A stretch of DNA of 15,521 nt from an uncultured Bacilli bacterium (GTDB lineage: Bacteria > Bacillota_I > Bacilli_A > RF39 > UBA660). The stretch spans positions 1 through 15,521 of the forward strand of contig CAPZYV010000010.1 of NCBI GenBank assembly GCA_948750805.1. Direction: 5' to 3'. Position 1 is the stretch's first letter. Each line of letters begins with the position of its first letter. Under the pieces are notes generated by a model. The model ran no database searches. It was not told where the DNA came from and saw nothing but the letters and a program-made list of their open reading frames with translations. Below are positions 7,117 to 14,373 of this stretch, in pieces. Both the position numbers and the translations under genes were made by a program.

Positions 7117-8807
7117 ACTATAATACTTTTTTCAGGCACATTATTCCTACTTCTAATTAAAGATACTTCCATAGCTCCATTATCATTTAAAGTTTCTCCA
7201 TCTATACAAGGTAAAGAATTTAAAATTTCCTGTAATCTATTTGATAGTTCCATATCTTTACAATTTTGCATAACATAAGTAATTAATATTGGATCTTCCA
7301 ATTTTATAATTTCCTCTACTGCATAAAAAGCAGATAAACCATTCGATAATGCTAAGTTAGCTAAATAATCTCTACACTTATTATTACCCATCATCAAATT
7401 ATCACCTAATTTTTTAACTAATTTTTCTACTGAACTTTCTAATTTAAAATCTCTAGCTGCTCTATATATTACATCGTTATTATTAGAATATATTATTTCA
7501 TCAATAATAAATTCAGGAAAATCTTTAGCCATTTCATTATTTAAAGCAAATAAATATAAATAAACAGCATAATCTTGTTTTTTGCCTATTGCTTCTATTA
7601 ATGCTATAGCATATTCCAAAATAGTCAATCTACCAAATTTAGAAAATGAACAAATTGCAGTAGGATTTTTGAGCTCTATAACTTTTTTAGCAGCTCTTCT
7701 AATATAATCTTCGTCTAATTCTTCCAAATGATTTCTAACAAACATAAATATTGTATTAGCATCTTCTAGTGCTTTAGAATTATTAAGTATTTGTTCTCCA
7801 AAATCTTTTACAGAAGCCTCTTCAACATTTTGCGCAAAAGATGCCATTCCACTAATACTACCAGTTTCTAAAACACATTTAGATAAAAGACCTGCATAAT
7901 CTGGACACTTTCTAGCTAAGTTTTGCATAACAACATCTACTCTAATATCTAATGCTTCTTTACAGCTATTAAAGCCATCTATAATTAATTCCATATGCCT
8001 AGCAGTAATACCATCTACAAATAATGCAATATAATACATTACTAAAGGATTTTTACTCTTGACTGCTTCTTCTACTACCTCATCAATAGTTTTTAAACCT
8101 TCATGCAATAAATAATTAATTTGTACAACATCTCTTTTTGATGCATGCATAGTAACAGGTTTAAAATTTATCATTTCTTCAATCTTTATTTTTTTAAGAG
8201 CTGAAAATAGCATATCTTTTTGTTCTTCTGAAACACCCTCTACAAAATTTGCAACTATGTATATCATAATAGCATTATTAAAAGAAATTGCTGCTTCCAC
8301 TACTTCCACTGTAGTCTTGAAACCTCTACGCAATAAACCATTAATTATATAAACAAACTTTTTATAATTATATATATTAACAGAACATAAACTAAATAAT
8401 TCTTCTATGCTAACATCAATATATTTATTTAAAATTGCTTCAATTCTATCTTGTCTTTTTTTAACTTTAAGTTCCTCAGGTGTCAAATGTAAACAATTAT
8501 TGTTATTTTTTAAACTTACTTCTCGATACCTAAGACTTTCAGAACAATTATTAATAGCTAAATGTAAAGCATTTTCTTGAACATCTGTAATTCCATTTAC
8601 AAATTTCGCAACCATCCACATTATCGTGGGATTATTTGTTGCTATAGCCTCCTTTACAACTGCATCCGTTGTCTTTAAATTTTTACGTATCAAATAATTA
8701 ACTTTTGCAACATCTTTTTTAGTTGCTTCATTAATTGGTCTTACACTAATTAATTCTTCTATTTTACCACCATTTGCATTTGGTTTTAATTCTTTACTAT
8801 GTTTCAT
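7107..8807 (-). CDS. Helical tandem-repeat protein of unknown function
   Basis: A 566-residue soluble protein with no signal peptide, membrane helix or catalytic motif that I can see. It is built of helical repeats. Three units align well: residues 15-82, 133-203 and 208-276. Each runs IEELIS, then a KKDV..(V/I)NYLL..GLKT segment, then EVVEEA(I/V)..NNP, then IMYYVA.FV.GI. Degenerate copies of the NP-IM-YIA motif recur near 379-390 (LKNPTAICSFSKF) and 503-515 (LEDPILITYVMQN), so the whole chain is probably one alpha-solenoid, HEAT/ARM- or ankyrin-like. Such scaffolds bind proteins or nucleic acids; no partner is visible. ATG at 8807 follows TAGGAG by 7 nt. It is monocistronic with a consensus promoter, a dyad over its -35, and a strong terminator. 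Function unknown. Confidence 0.85.
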   Translation of the reverse strand: MKHSKELKPNANGGKIEELISVRPINEATKKDVAKVNYLIRKNLKTTDAVVKEAIATNNPTIMWMVAKFVNGITDVQENALHLAINNCSESLRYREVSLKNNNNCLHLTPEELKVKKRQDRIEAILNKYIDVSIEELFSLCSVNIYNYKKFVYIINGLLRRGFKTTVEVVEAAISFNNAIMIYIVANFVEGVSEEQKDMLFSALKKIKIEEMINFKPVTMHASKRDVVQINYLLHEGLKTIDEVVEEAVKSKNPLVMYYIALFVDGITARHMELIIDGFNSCKEALDIRVDVVMQNLARKCPDYAGLLSKCVLETGSISGMASFAQNVEEASVKDFGEQILNNSKALEDANTIFMFVRNHLEELDEDYIRRAAKKVIELKNPTAICSFSKFGRLTILEYAIALIEAIGKKQDYAVYLYLFALNNEMAKDFPEFIIDEIIYSNNNDVIYRAARDFKLESSVEKLVKKLGDNLMMGNNKCRDYLANLALSNGLSAFYAVEEIIKLEDPILITYVMQNCKDMELSNRLQEILNSLPCIDGETLNDNGAMEVSLIRSRNNVPEKSIIVES

Positions 8808-8831
8808 CCCTATACTCCTACTTCCATTTTT

Positions 8832-8860
8832 AATATATAAAAAATATTACTATTTGTAAA
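8832..8860 (-). promoter_or_regulatory. Promoter of the helical-repeat gene
   Basis: The minus strand reads TTTACA (8855-8860), an exact 17-nt spacer, then TATATT (8832-8837), 24 nt upstream of the ATG. Confidence 0.6.
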
Positions 8861-8884
8861 TACCAGAACATTATTTTTACAAAT
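8852..8884. repeat. Inverted repeat overlapping the -35: candidate operator
   Basis: ATTTGTAAA (8852-8860) and TTTACAAAT (8876-8884) are perfect 9-bp inverted copies separated by 15 nt (24-nt centre spacing). One copy contains the -35 hexamer of the helical-repeat gene. The layout fits two half-sites of a dimeric regulator, but no regulator gene is adjacent. Confidence 0.4.
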
Positions 8885-8909
8885 AAATATATACTTATAA
8901 ACTGATACG

Positions 8910-8953
8910 AAAAAGAACTATTATTTAATGATACCTAAATAATAGTTCTTTTT
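8910..8953 (-). terminator. Strong terminator of tyrS
   Basis: An 18-bp perfect stem (8910-8927 with 8936-8953) with an 8-nt loop, containing AAAAAGAACTATTATTTA and its exact complement, ends in TTTTT on both strands. About 30 nt of it lie inside the tyrS coding sequence, including the stop at 8921-8923. Confidence 0.88.
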
Positions 8954-10162
8954 ACCTTTTTTCACAATTATAACTTTATTATCAATAGTATCTTTTAAAT
9001 CTACAACATATTCTAGAGTTTTAATTTTCTTATTATTTAAACTTATAGCACCTGCTTCTATAAATTCTCTTGCTTCCCTTTTGCTTGAACAAATTTTATT
9101 ATCAACTACAAAATCAATAATATTTTTATTTAATTCTACATTTAACGTAGGAACTCCTTTTAAAGAATTTATAATTTCCTCACTAGATAACTCTGTAACT
9201 TGCTCGCTAAATAATGACTCACTTATTTTAACAGCTCGTTCATATTCTGCATGACCGTGCAAGAAAGTAATTATTTCTTCTGCTAACTTTTTATGAGCTA
9301 CCCTAGATTCTGGTGCCTTAATATGCATACGTTCTATTTCTTCAATTTCTTCTTTTGATAAGAAAGTTAATTTTTTTAAATAATCAATTACCATTTCATC
9401 TTCAACATTAATTAAATATTGATAAAATTCATAGCTAGATGTCTTATTTTTATCAAGCCATAAAGCTTTGCCTGATTCGCTTTTACCAAATTTTGTACCA
9501 TCCGCACGTGTAATAAGTGGAATAGTCATTCCATAGCAATTAACATCTCCATGAATTTTTCTTATAAGCTCTAAACCAGACGTGATATTTCCCCATTGGT
9601 CTTGTCCACCAATTTGTAATGTAACGCCATATTTTTCATATAACTTTAAGAAATCTATTGATTGTAAAATCATATAAGAAAATTCTGTATAAGTAATACC
9701 AATATCTAATCTTCTTTTAACTGTATCTTTTGCAATCATATAATTAATATTAAAATGTTTTCCATAATCTCGTAAAAAATCAATAGCATTCATTTCCAAT
9801 AGCCAATCAGCATTATTAACTATTTCAATATCGCCCTTTAAAAATTTGCTAACTTGTTCTTTAATACATTTAATATTATGCGCTACTGCCTCTTTGCTAA
9901 TCATAGGTCTCTCTACATTAGGCTTAGGGTCACCAATTAATCCTGTTCCACCACCCGCAATAATAATTGGAGTGTGTCCAGCATCCATTAATCTTTTCGC
10001 AATAGCTATAACGGTACAATAATGTCCTATGTGTAAACTATCACCAGATGGGTCTACACCAATATAAATTTTTAAACCACCTTTATTTATAGCGGCAATT
10101 GCTTCTTCACTTGTAATGTCATTTACTAAACCCCGCCATTTTAAATCTTCAAAAAATGTCAT
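8921..10162 (-). CDS. tyrS: Tyrosyl-tRNA synthetase
   Basis: A class I aminoacyl-tRNA synthetase that charges tRNA-Tyr, cytosolic, 413 residues, normal length. The ATG at 10162 follows AAGGAG by 7 nt and gives the usual N-terminus (MTFFEDLKWRGLVNDIT). An ATG at 10186 would overlap the upstream gene by 20 nt and lacks this support. GVDPSGDSLHIGH carries the HIGH signature (44-47). The KMSKS-type loop reads KFGKS (224-228) within ADGTKFGKSESG. QIGGQDQWGN is the tyrosine and adenylate binding region. An S4 RNA-binding domain occupies about 345-413 (SSKREAREFIEAGAISLNN). It is the second gene of a pair with an M29 aminopeptidase. The Shine-Dalgarno site is formed by that gene's last codons AAG GAG TGA, so translation is probably coupled. 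Unlike many Firmicute tyrS genes there is no T-box directly upstream. Confidence 0.97.
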   Translation of the reverse strand: MTFFEDLKWRGLVNDITSEEAIAAINKGGLKIYIGVDPSGDSLHIGHYCTVIAIAKRLMDAGHTPIIIAGGGTGLIGDPKPNVERPMISKEAVAHNIKCIKEQVSKFLKGDIEIVNNADWLLEMNAIDFLRDYGKHFNINYMIAKDTVKRRLDIGITYTEFSYMILQSIDFLKLYEKYGVTLQIGGQDQWGNITSGLELIRKIHGDVNCYGMTIPLITRADGTKFGKSESGKALWLDKNKTSSYEFYQYLINVEDEMVIDYLKKLTFLSKEEIEEIERMHIKAPESRVAHKKLAEEIITFLHGHAEYERAVKISESLFSEQVTELSSEEIINSLKGVPTLNVELNKNIIDFVVDNKICSSKREAREFIEAGAISLNNKKIKTLEYVVDLKDTIDNKVIIVKKGKKNYYLGIIK

Positions 10163-10166
10163 AACC

Positions 10167-11363
10167 TCACTCCTTAAAATCTCCATTTTCTATTATAACT
10201 ACTTCTTCATTATTTTGCAAGATAGCCTTAACTTCTAAATCACTAGTTCCAATAAAGAAATCTACATGAGTATGAGAATAATTAAGTCCCATTAAAAGTA
10301 ATTCTTCATTAGTTTTTGTAAGTCCCTCTTTAATGCACTCTGCAAAACTTGCTCCAAGTGCCAAATGACAACTAGCATTTTCATCATAAAGCGTATTTTT
10401 AAATAATATACCTGTTTTTGATATAGGGGAAGAATAATCAACAAGTGCAACCTCGCCTAAATAACTTGCTCCTTCATCAGTATCCATAATTCCTTGTAAA
10501 ACTGCTTTACCAACTTTTGCATCAAAATCTACAACTTTACCATCCTTAAATTCTAACCAAAAATCTTTAATCAAATTATTATTATGAATAAGGTCTTTAG
10601 AAGCATAAACACGACCATTAACATTTAAGCGATTAGGCGATGTAAAAACTTCTTCTGTTGGCATATTAACTATATTTTGACCATCTGCACTTTGAAATAA
10701 GTAACCATTTGGAAGCCCTATCTCAATATTAGTTCCCAATTTGTTTTTATAAACTAATTTTTTTATATTTAAACCATTTAAATATTCAGCTCTTCTAGCT
10801 AATTTATCCATTTTTTTATTCCAGGCATCAACTGGATTTTCTTCATTAATTAAACAAATATCAAATACCAAATCCCATAATTTTGATGTATCTTCTAAAC
10901 CTAAAATACTTTTAGCCCATATTTTATTTGGCACCGCTGCTATATTCCATTTAATTAAACCTTTATGTTGATAATGTTTATATTCTTCAATTGTTTTTGC
11001 TTGATAAGTACTAACTTTAGCTAATAGTTTCTTATCAACTTCATCATAATATCCTGGTATAGGCGATGATAAACTTAAAAATGCATATCCTTCTCTTGCC
11101 ATCTTATTAAATTTTGTTCTATCCATCAAAGGACTTGCTATAATTTCTTCAAAACTATAATTTAAATAAAGCTCTCTTTGCATGCTGGGACTATTAATTA
11201 AAGTTTCTATTTCATTTATTCCCATTTTTTTAGCTTCATCCTTAACTACATTAACGAAATCTTCAACTAAATCATAAGCAATAATAAATAATTTATCACC
11301 TTTATTTAATCTTAAACAACCTTCTAATAAGAATTTAGCATATTTTTTTATTCTTCTTTCCAT
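10167..11363 (-). CDS. M29-family metallo-aminopeptidase (AmpS/PepS type)
   Basis: A 398-residue cytosolic aminopeptidase of family M29, which uses two metal ions to remove N-terminal residues from peptides. Normal length for the family. ATG at 11363 is preferred (MERRIKKYAKFLLEG, with AAAGAG upstream). An ATG at 11402 would add 13 residues without support and lie inside a hairpin. Metal-ligand motifs visible: NMPTEEVFTSP (Glu237/238), EGASYLGEVAL (Glu303), DENASCHLALG (His333) and HTHVDFFIG (His366, Asp368). Their spacings match the family. NVNGRVYASKDL is also typical. It ends 4 nt before tyrS, and its terminal AAGGAGTGA is the tyrS ribosome binding site. A leader hairpin lies upstream. Grouping of a peptidase with tyrS suggests shared response to amino-acid supply, which is inference. 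Confidence 0.93.
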   Translation of the reverse strand: MERRIKKYAKFLLEGCLRLNKGDKLFIIAYDLVEDFVNVVKDEAKKMGINEIETLINSPSMQRELYLNYSFEEIIASPLMDRTKFNKMAREGYAFLSLSSPIPGYYDEVDKKLLAKVSTYQAKTIEEYKHYQHKGLIKWNIAAVPNKIWAKSILGLEDTSKLWDLVFDICLINEENPVDAWNKKMDKLARRAEYLNGLNIKKLVYKNKLGTNIEIGLPNGYLFQSADGQNIVNMPTEEVFTSPNRLNVNGRVYASKDLIHNNNLIKDFWLEFKDGKVVDFDAKVGKAVLQGIMDTDEGASYLGEVALVDYSSPISKTGILFKNTLYDENASCHLALGASFAECIKEGLTKTNEELLLMGLNYSHTHVDFFIGTSDLEVKAILQNNEEVVIIENGDFKE

Positions 11364-11385
11364 ACTTTTTCTCTTTCTATACATG

Positions 11386-11434
11386 AAAAAGTTCACAAAC
11401 AAAGGATAATTAATCGCAGTTATTCATGAACTTT
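11386..11434 (-). terminator. Hairpin between InlB-like gene and M29 gene: terminator or attenuator
   Basis: On the minus strand AAAGTTCA (11434-11427) pairs with TGAACTTT (11395-11388) across a 31-nt loop, followed by TT and C. It lies after the InlB-like gene (stop 11495) and ends about 25 nt before the M29 start. An alternative small stem, ATGAA-TGAAAG-TTCAT, would use part of the first arm. The T-tract is short and the loop long, so a plain terminator is only one reading. No T-box GGTGGNACCGCG element is present. Confidence 0.45.
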
Positions 11435-11494
11435 CATTCATACACATTAATTCTTAACGCAAATAACGATTTGACTTTAAAGTTTTTTATCAAA

Positions 11495-13528
11495 TTATCT
11501 ATAAAAAGTATCTACAATCTCATAATTTCGATAACTAGATGAACGACTTGCTAAGTCATTAACACAAGAGTTCATATCTGTATATTCTACCTCAAAGTAA
11601 AATGGTGTAAAATATATATATTGACCAATATTTGAAGCATAATATTTAGTTACATTATTAAAGTTTCTAATACTAATTGAGGCATCTGTATACCAATATC
11701 CTCTACTATAATATGGTTTTGACAAAAATTTATTAAAATTACTTGACTTCAATGAATATGTTTTAAGCATAGAACCAGATGATACAGGCACTTCATACTT
11801 ATTAACACCATTTACCATTGATATTCCCTTACGAGCAAAATCTTGATATACACTATTATATTGCGATGTCGTATTTATATAGCCAATATCAGTAATAGTT
11901 AAATTTTGAACATCATCTAAATTATCAAATCTTATTGTCCAATTTTTATTCCATTGTGATTGATTAGCACTTACATAATTAGTTGAATAATAAGTTTTAT
12001 TTATAATTTTACAATAAGTATTATACTTAACTTCATCTTTTTCCCATCTTGCTGTTAATGTATAATCTCTATATATTTTAGTACTAAAATTAAACTTTGA
12101 GCCATTATAATACCAGCCTATAAACGTATATCCATTTCTTGTTGGATTGCTTGGACGACTTACTGCATTCCCTTCTTTAACAGTTTTAGAACCTATATAA
12201 GTACCACCATTAGAATCAAAATAAACAGTATATTTACGATTACAACTTCCATTATTTATCCATTTAGCATAAAGTGTTATATCTTTTGTAATTGGTGTAT
12301 TAAAATAATACCTATTATTTAAACTAGAATCAGCATACCAGCCTCCAAAATCATAACAAGATTTAGCAGGAGTCGATGGTTCATAAGCGTATTCACCTTT
12401 TTTATGGCGCTGCGATTCAATATAACCAGCCCCATTAGTATTAAATGATACAGTATATTGATTACAACTTCCATCATTTATCCATTTAGCATAAAGCGTT
12501 ATATCTTTTGTAACAGGTGTATTAAAATCATATTTATAATTAAAGTTTTTATCAGTATACCAGCCTCCAAATTGATAACAATTTTTAGTTGGGTCACCAG
12601 GTCTATTAGCATAATTTCCATCAAAAATAGTTTGACTCTTAACATAAGTACCACCATTAGAATCAAAATAAACAGTATGTTTATTATCCACTATTGGTTT
12701 ATCATTATTTATTTTTTTCCATTTAGCAATTAATGTAATTGTTCTAGTAACCGGCGTATTAAAATCATATTTTTGACCATTTAAATACCAACCTAAAAAT
12801 TCATATCCCTCTCTTGCTGTAACAACATAATTTACAGTATCATATTGCTTAATAGTTTGCTTAGGTACAAAATCTCCACCTTGTGCATCAAAATAAACAG
12901 AATAATAAACATTATTTAAGCAATTATTTCCACAATTTGTATTACAACCTTTACATGTGTTAACATAATTAATATTTACATTTGTAATATGAGTTACATT
13001 ACTACTTCCATTAGAATTATATTTATTACTTGAATTACCATTATTATTTGAACTGCTATTATTTTTATTACTTGTATTAGAATCATTAGACTCATTATCC
13101 GTAATATTATTTTCTCTTTTACCATCTACAATACTTGTTACAATATAATCTGATTTATTTTCACAATTTAAAACTACTTTCATAGCATATTCTCTATCTA
13201 AAGTTCTTGTAACTTTTATATAACTATTATGAACATCACATGTTTTTCCATTCTCATCTACAAAATCCATAATTAATTTACTATCAAGCATTTCTTCTAG
13301 CGTAATTTCCTTAGAAGCTCCAATTTTTTCTGGTAAATTAGTTTCTCTAAAATATTCAAAACCTGCTTCTTTCATTAAATTAATATTATTAACGTACGTA
13401 TTAGTAGTTGCTGCTTTACTTTTATTATTTTTAGGATACAACATACAAACAATTGCAATAATTGCAATAAATGCTATTATAACACCAATTACTTTAAGCC
13501 AACTAATTTTATAATTACTATTTTCCAT
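11495..13528 (-). CDS. Membrane-anchored surface protein with four InlB-type repeats
   Basis: A 677-residue envelope protein. Residues 11-31 are an N-terminal signal-anchor helix (WLKVIGVIIAFIAIIAIVCM). Residues 41-135 form a small extracellular domain with Cys97 and Cys122. Residues 140-180 are a Ser/Asn linker. Residues 192-203 hold four close cysteines (C-KGC-NTNC-GNNC). Four Listeria-Bacteroides (InlB B / Flg_new) repeats follow at about 208-271, 284-350, 357-424 and 432-497, each with VYFDSNGG, GY.F.GWY and ITLYAKW motifs. Residues 500-677 are a Tyr/Asn/Ser-rich C-terminal domain I do not recognise. There is no LPXTG-type signal, so it is held by the N-terminal helix, not by the sortase. 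These repeats are beta-grasp-like modules common in adhesins. ATG at 13528 follows AAGGGTGG. It has a near-consensus promoter at 13561-13589. Repeats 2 and 3 are very alike at DNA level. Confidence 0.88.
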   Translation of the reverse strand: MENSNYKISWLKVIGVIIAFIAIIAIVCMLYPKNNKSKAATTNTYVNNINLMKEAGFEYFRETNLPEKIGASKEITLEEMLDSKLIMDFVDENGKTCDVHNSYIKVTRTLDREYAMKVVLNCENKSDYIVTSIVDGKRENNITDNESNDSNTSNKNNSSSNNNGNSSNKYNSNGSSNVTHITNVNINYVNTCKGCNTNCGNNCLNNVYYSVYFDAQGGDFVPKQTIKQYDTVNYVVTAREGYEFLGWYLNGQKYDFNTPVTRTITLIAKWKKINNDKPIVDNKHTVYFDSNGGTYVKSQTIFDGNYANRPGDPTKNCYQFGGWYTDKNFNYKYDFNTPVTKDITLYAKWINDGSCNQYTVSFNTNGAGYIESQRHKKGEYAYEPSTPAKSCYDFGGWYADSSLNNRYYFNTPITKDITLYAKWINNGSCNRKYTVYFDSNGGTYIGSKTVKEGNAVSRPSNPTRNGYTFIGWYYNGSKFNFSTKIYRDYTLTARWEKDEVKYNTYCKIINKTYYSTNYVSANQSQWNKNWTIRFDNLDDVQNLTITDIGYINTTSQYNSVYQDFARKGISMVNGVNKYEVPVSSGSMLKTYSLKSSNFNKFLSKPYYSRGYWYTDASISIRNFNNVTKYYASNIGQYIYFTPFYFEVEYTDMNSCVNDLASRSSSYRNYEIVDTFYR
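12197..12231 (+). repeat. 35-bp direct repeat, copy 1 (repeat 4 of InlB-like gene)
   Basis: These 35 bases are identical to 12644-12678. They encode the complementary-strand motif TVYFDSNGGTY at the start of InlB-type repeat 4. Confidence 0.8.
12238..12305 (+). repeat. About 68-bp near-identical repeat, copy 1 (end of repeat 3)
   Basis: It matches 12460-12527 with only about five mismatches. It encodes the NTPITKDITLYAKWINNGSC end of repeat 3. Confidence 0.75.
12460..12527 (+). repeat. About 68-bp near-identical repeat, copy 2 (end of repeat 2)
   Basis: The partner of 12238-12305. It encodes NTPVTKDITLYAKWINDGSC at the end of repeat 2, implying recent duplication or gene conversion within the gene. 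Confidence 0.75.
12644..12678 (+). repeat. 35-bp direct repeat, copy 2 (repeat 2 of InlB-like gene)
   Basis: Identical to 12197-12231; it encodes TVYFDSNGGTY at the start of repeat 2. Confidence 0.8.
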
Positions 13529-13560
13529 TTTACCACCCTTACTACATAGAATATATGTTA

Positions 13561-13589
13561 AGTATAACTTTTATATACTTTAAAGTCAA
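13561..13589 (-). promoter_or_regulatory. Promoter of the InlB-like gene
   Basis: The minus strand reads TTGACT (13584-13589), an exact 17-nt spacer, then TATACT (13561-13566). This is the closest match to the sigma-A consensus in the window. It lies about 33 nt upstream of the ATG. Confidence 0.7.
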
Positions 13590-13610
13590 GGTTTTAAAAT
13601 TAAATATAAA

Positions 13611-13640
13611 GAAAAAAACAAGCAATTATTTACTTGTTTT
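13611..13640 (-). terminator. Terminator of the YtxH operon
   Basis: On the minus strand AAAACAAG (13640-13633) pairs with CTTGTTTT (13622-13615), with a 10-nt loop and a T-tract (13612-13618). The stop of the ytxH-like gene (13626-13628) is in the loop. Confidence 0.8.
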
Positions 13641-14078
13641 AGTACTTTTTTTAGTAGTAACCTTTTTAGGTTCTTCATCTTTTAGCTTATTAGTTATGCT
13701 TTCTAAAGTTTTAATAGTTGAAGCTTTTACATCACGAGCAGCTGCTTCAATTACAGGAGTGCCTTTTTTTACTGCGTAATCTACTAAATCATCTACTTTT
13801 TTCATGATTTTCTTAGATTGATTCTTTATAACTTCAGCTACAGTTTCTTTATCAAGATTTTTCAAATCTTCTTTAATATCATTAACTTTTTTCTCAATTG
13901 TTGCTTTTACTTCATCAATATCAATATTTCTTGCTTTCTCTAATAAATCATCCATTTTTTCTTTTAAATCTTGACGAGTTTCTTTACCACTTTTAGGAGC
14001 AAATAAAACTCCAAGTCCCACTCCAATTCCAGCGCCTAATAAGAATTTACCAAGTCCACTTTTTTTCTCTTTACTCAT
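13626..14078 (-). CDS. YtxH-domain protein
   Basis: A 150-residue YtxH-family protein, membrane-associated through a Gly-rich N-terminal helix (GLGKFLLGAGIGVGLGVLFAP, about 8-28), followed by the family signature APKSGKETRQDLKEK. The rest is a long charged helical region with a Lys/Thr tail (KKVTTKKSTKTSK). ATG at 14078 is preferred because AGGAGG lies 9 nt upstream; an ATG at 14084 would leave only 3 nt. It overlaps the end of the DUF948 gene by 8 nt, so translation is probably coupled. The DUF948-YtxH order matches ytxG-ytxH of Bacillus subtilis, an operon with stress and envelope links; the biochemical role is unknown. Confidence 0.88.
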   Translation of the reverse strand: MSKEKKSGLGKFLLGAGIGVGLGVLFAPKSGKETRQDLKEKMDDLLEKARNIDIDEVKATIEKKVNDIKEDLKNLDKETVAEVIKNQSKKIMKKVDDLVDYAVKKGTPVIEAAARDVKASTIKTLESITNKLKDEEPKKVTTKKSTKTSK

Positions 14079-14373
14079 CTTCATTCTCCTCCTTTTTAAT
14101 TTTCTTTACTTTTTTCTTAAAAAATATTTTTGAAGCTAATGATGATACTCCATCAATAACTTTATCTGTCAATGAAACAATTTTATCTGTTGTAAAATCA
14201 ATAATTTGAAATAATCCATTTAAAGATTCTACTTTTTCATTAACATCATCAACTACTTTTTCTACCTTCTTTATTGTGCTAATTGACTTTATACCTAATA
14301 TTATGCCAATAACTAATAAAATTATTAATAAAATGTATATAATTATTGGTAAAAATGATAACCAAAAGTCCAT
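14071..14373 (-). CDS. DUF948 (YtxG-like) membrane protein
   Basis: A 100-residue protein with one N-terminal membrane helix (residues about 5-30, FLPIIIYILLIILLVIGIILGI), then a coiled-coil-like segment (KVVDDVNEKVESLNGLFQIID) and a strongly basic then acidic tail (FFKKKVKKIKKEENEDE). This layout is that of DUF948 proteins such as YtxG. Its ATG shares one base with the TAA of the upstream gene (TAATG overlap) and its end overlaps the ytxH-like start, so the three genes are one operon. It lacks enzyme motifs and probably forms a membrane complex with the YtxH protein; that is inference. Confidence 0.8.
   Translation of the reverse strand: MDFWLSFLPIIIYILLIILLVIGIILGIKSISTIKKVEKVVDDVNEKVESLNGLFQIIDFTTDKIVSLTDKVIDGVSSLASKIFFKKKVKKIKKEENEDE

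Noticed and set aside
11364..11494. T-box riboswitch before the M29-tyrS pair
   Set aside because: The gap is too short, and there is no GGTGGNACCGCG-like box or stem I specifier loop.
12197..12678. CRISPR-like array
   Set aside because: The repeats are in-frame coding copies of protein repeats with no regular unique spacers and no cas genes.
12458..12733. Plus-strand ORF within the InlB-like gene
   Set aside because: Antisense shadow of repeats 1-2; composition dominated by Ile as expected from the reverse of Asn/Asp-rich coding.
13555..13779. Plus-strand ORF across the YtxH terminator
   Set aside because: It runs over a promoter, a terminator and antisense of the ytxH-like gene; no ribosome binding site.
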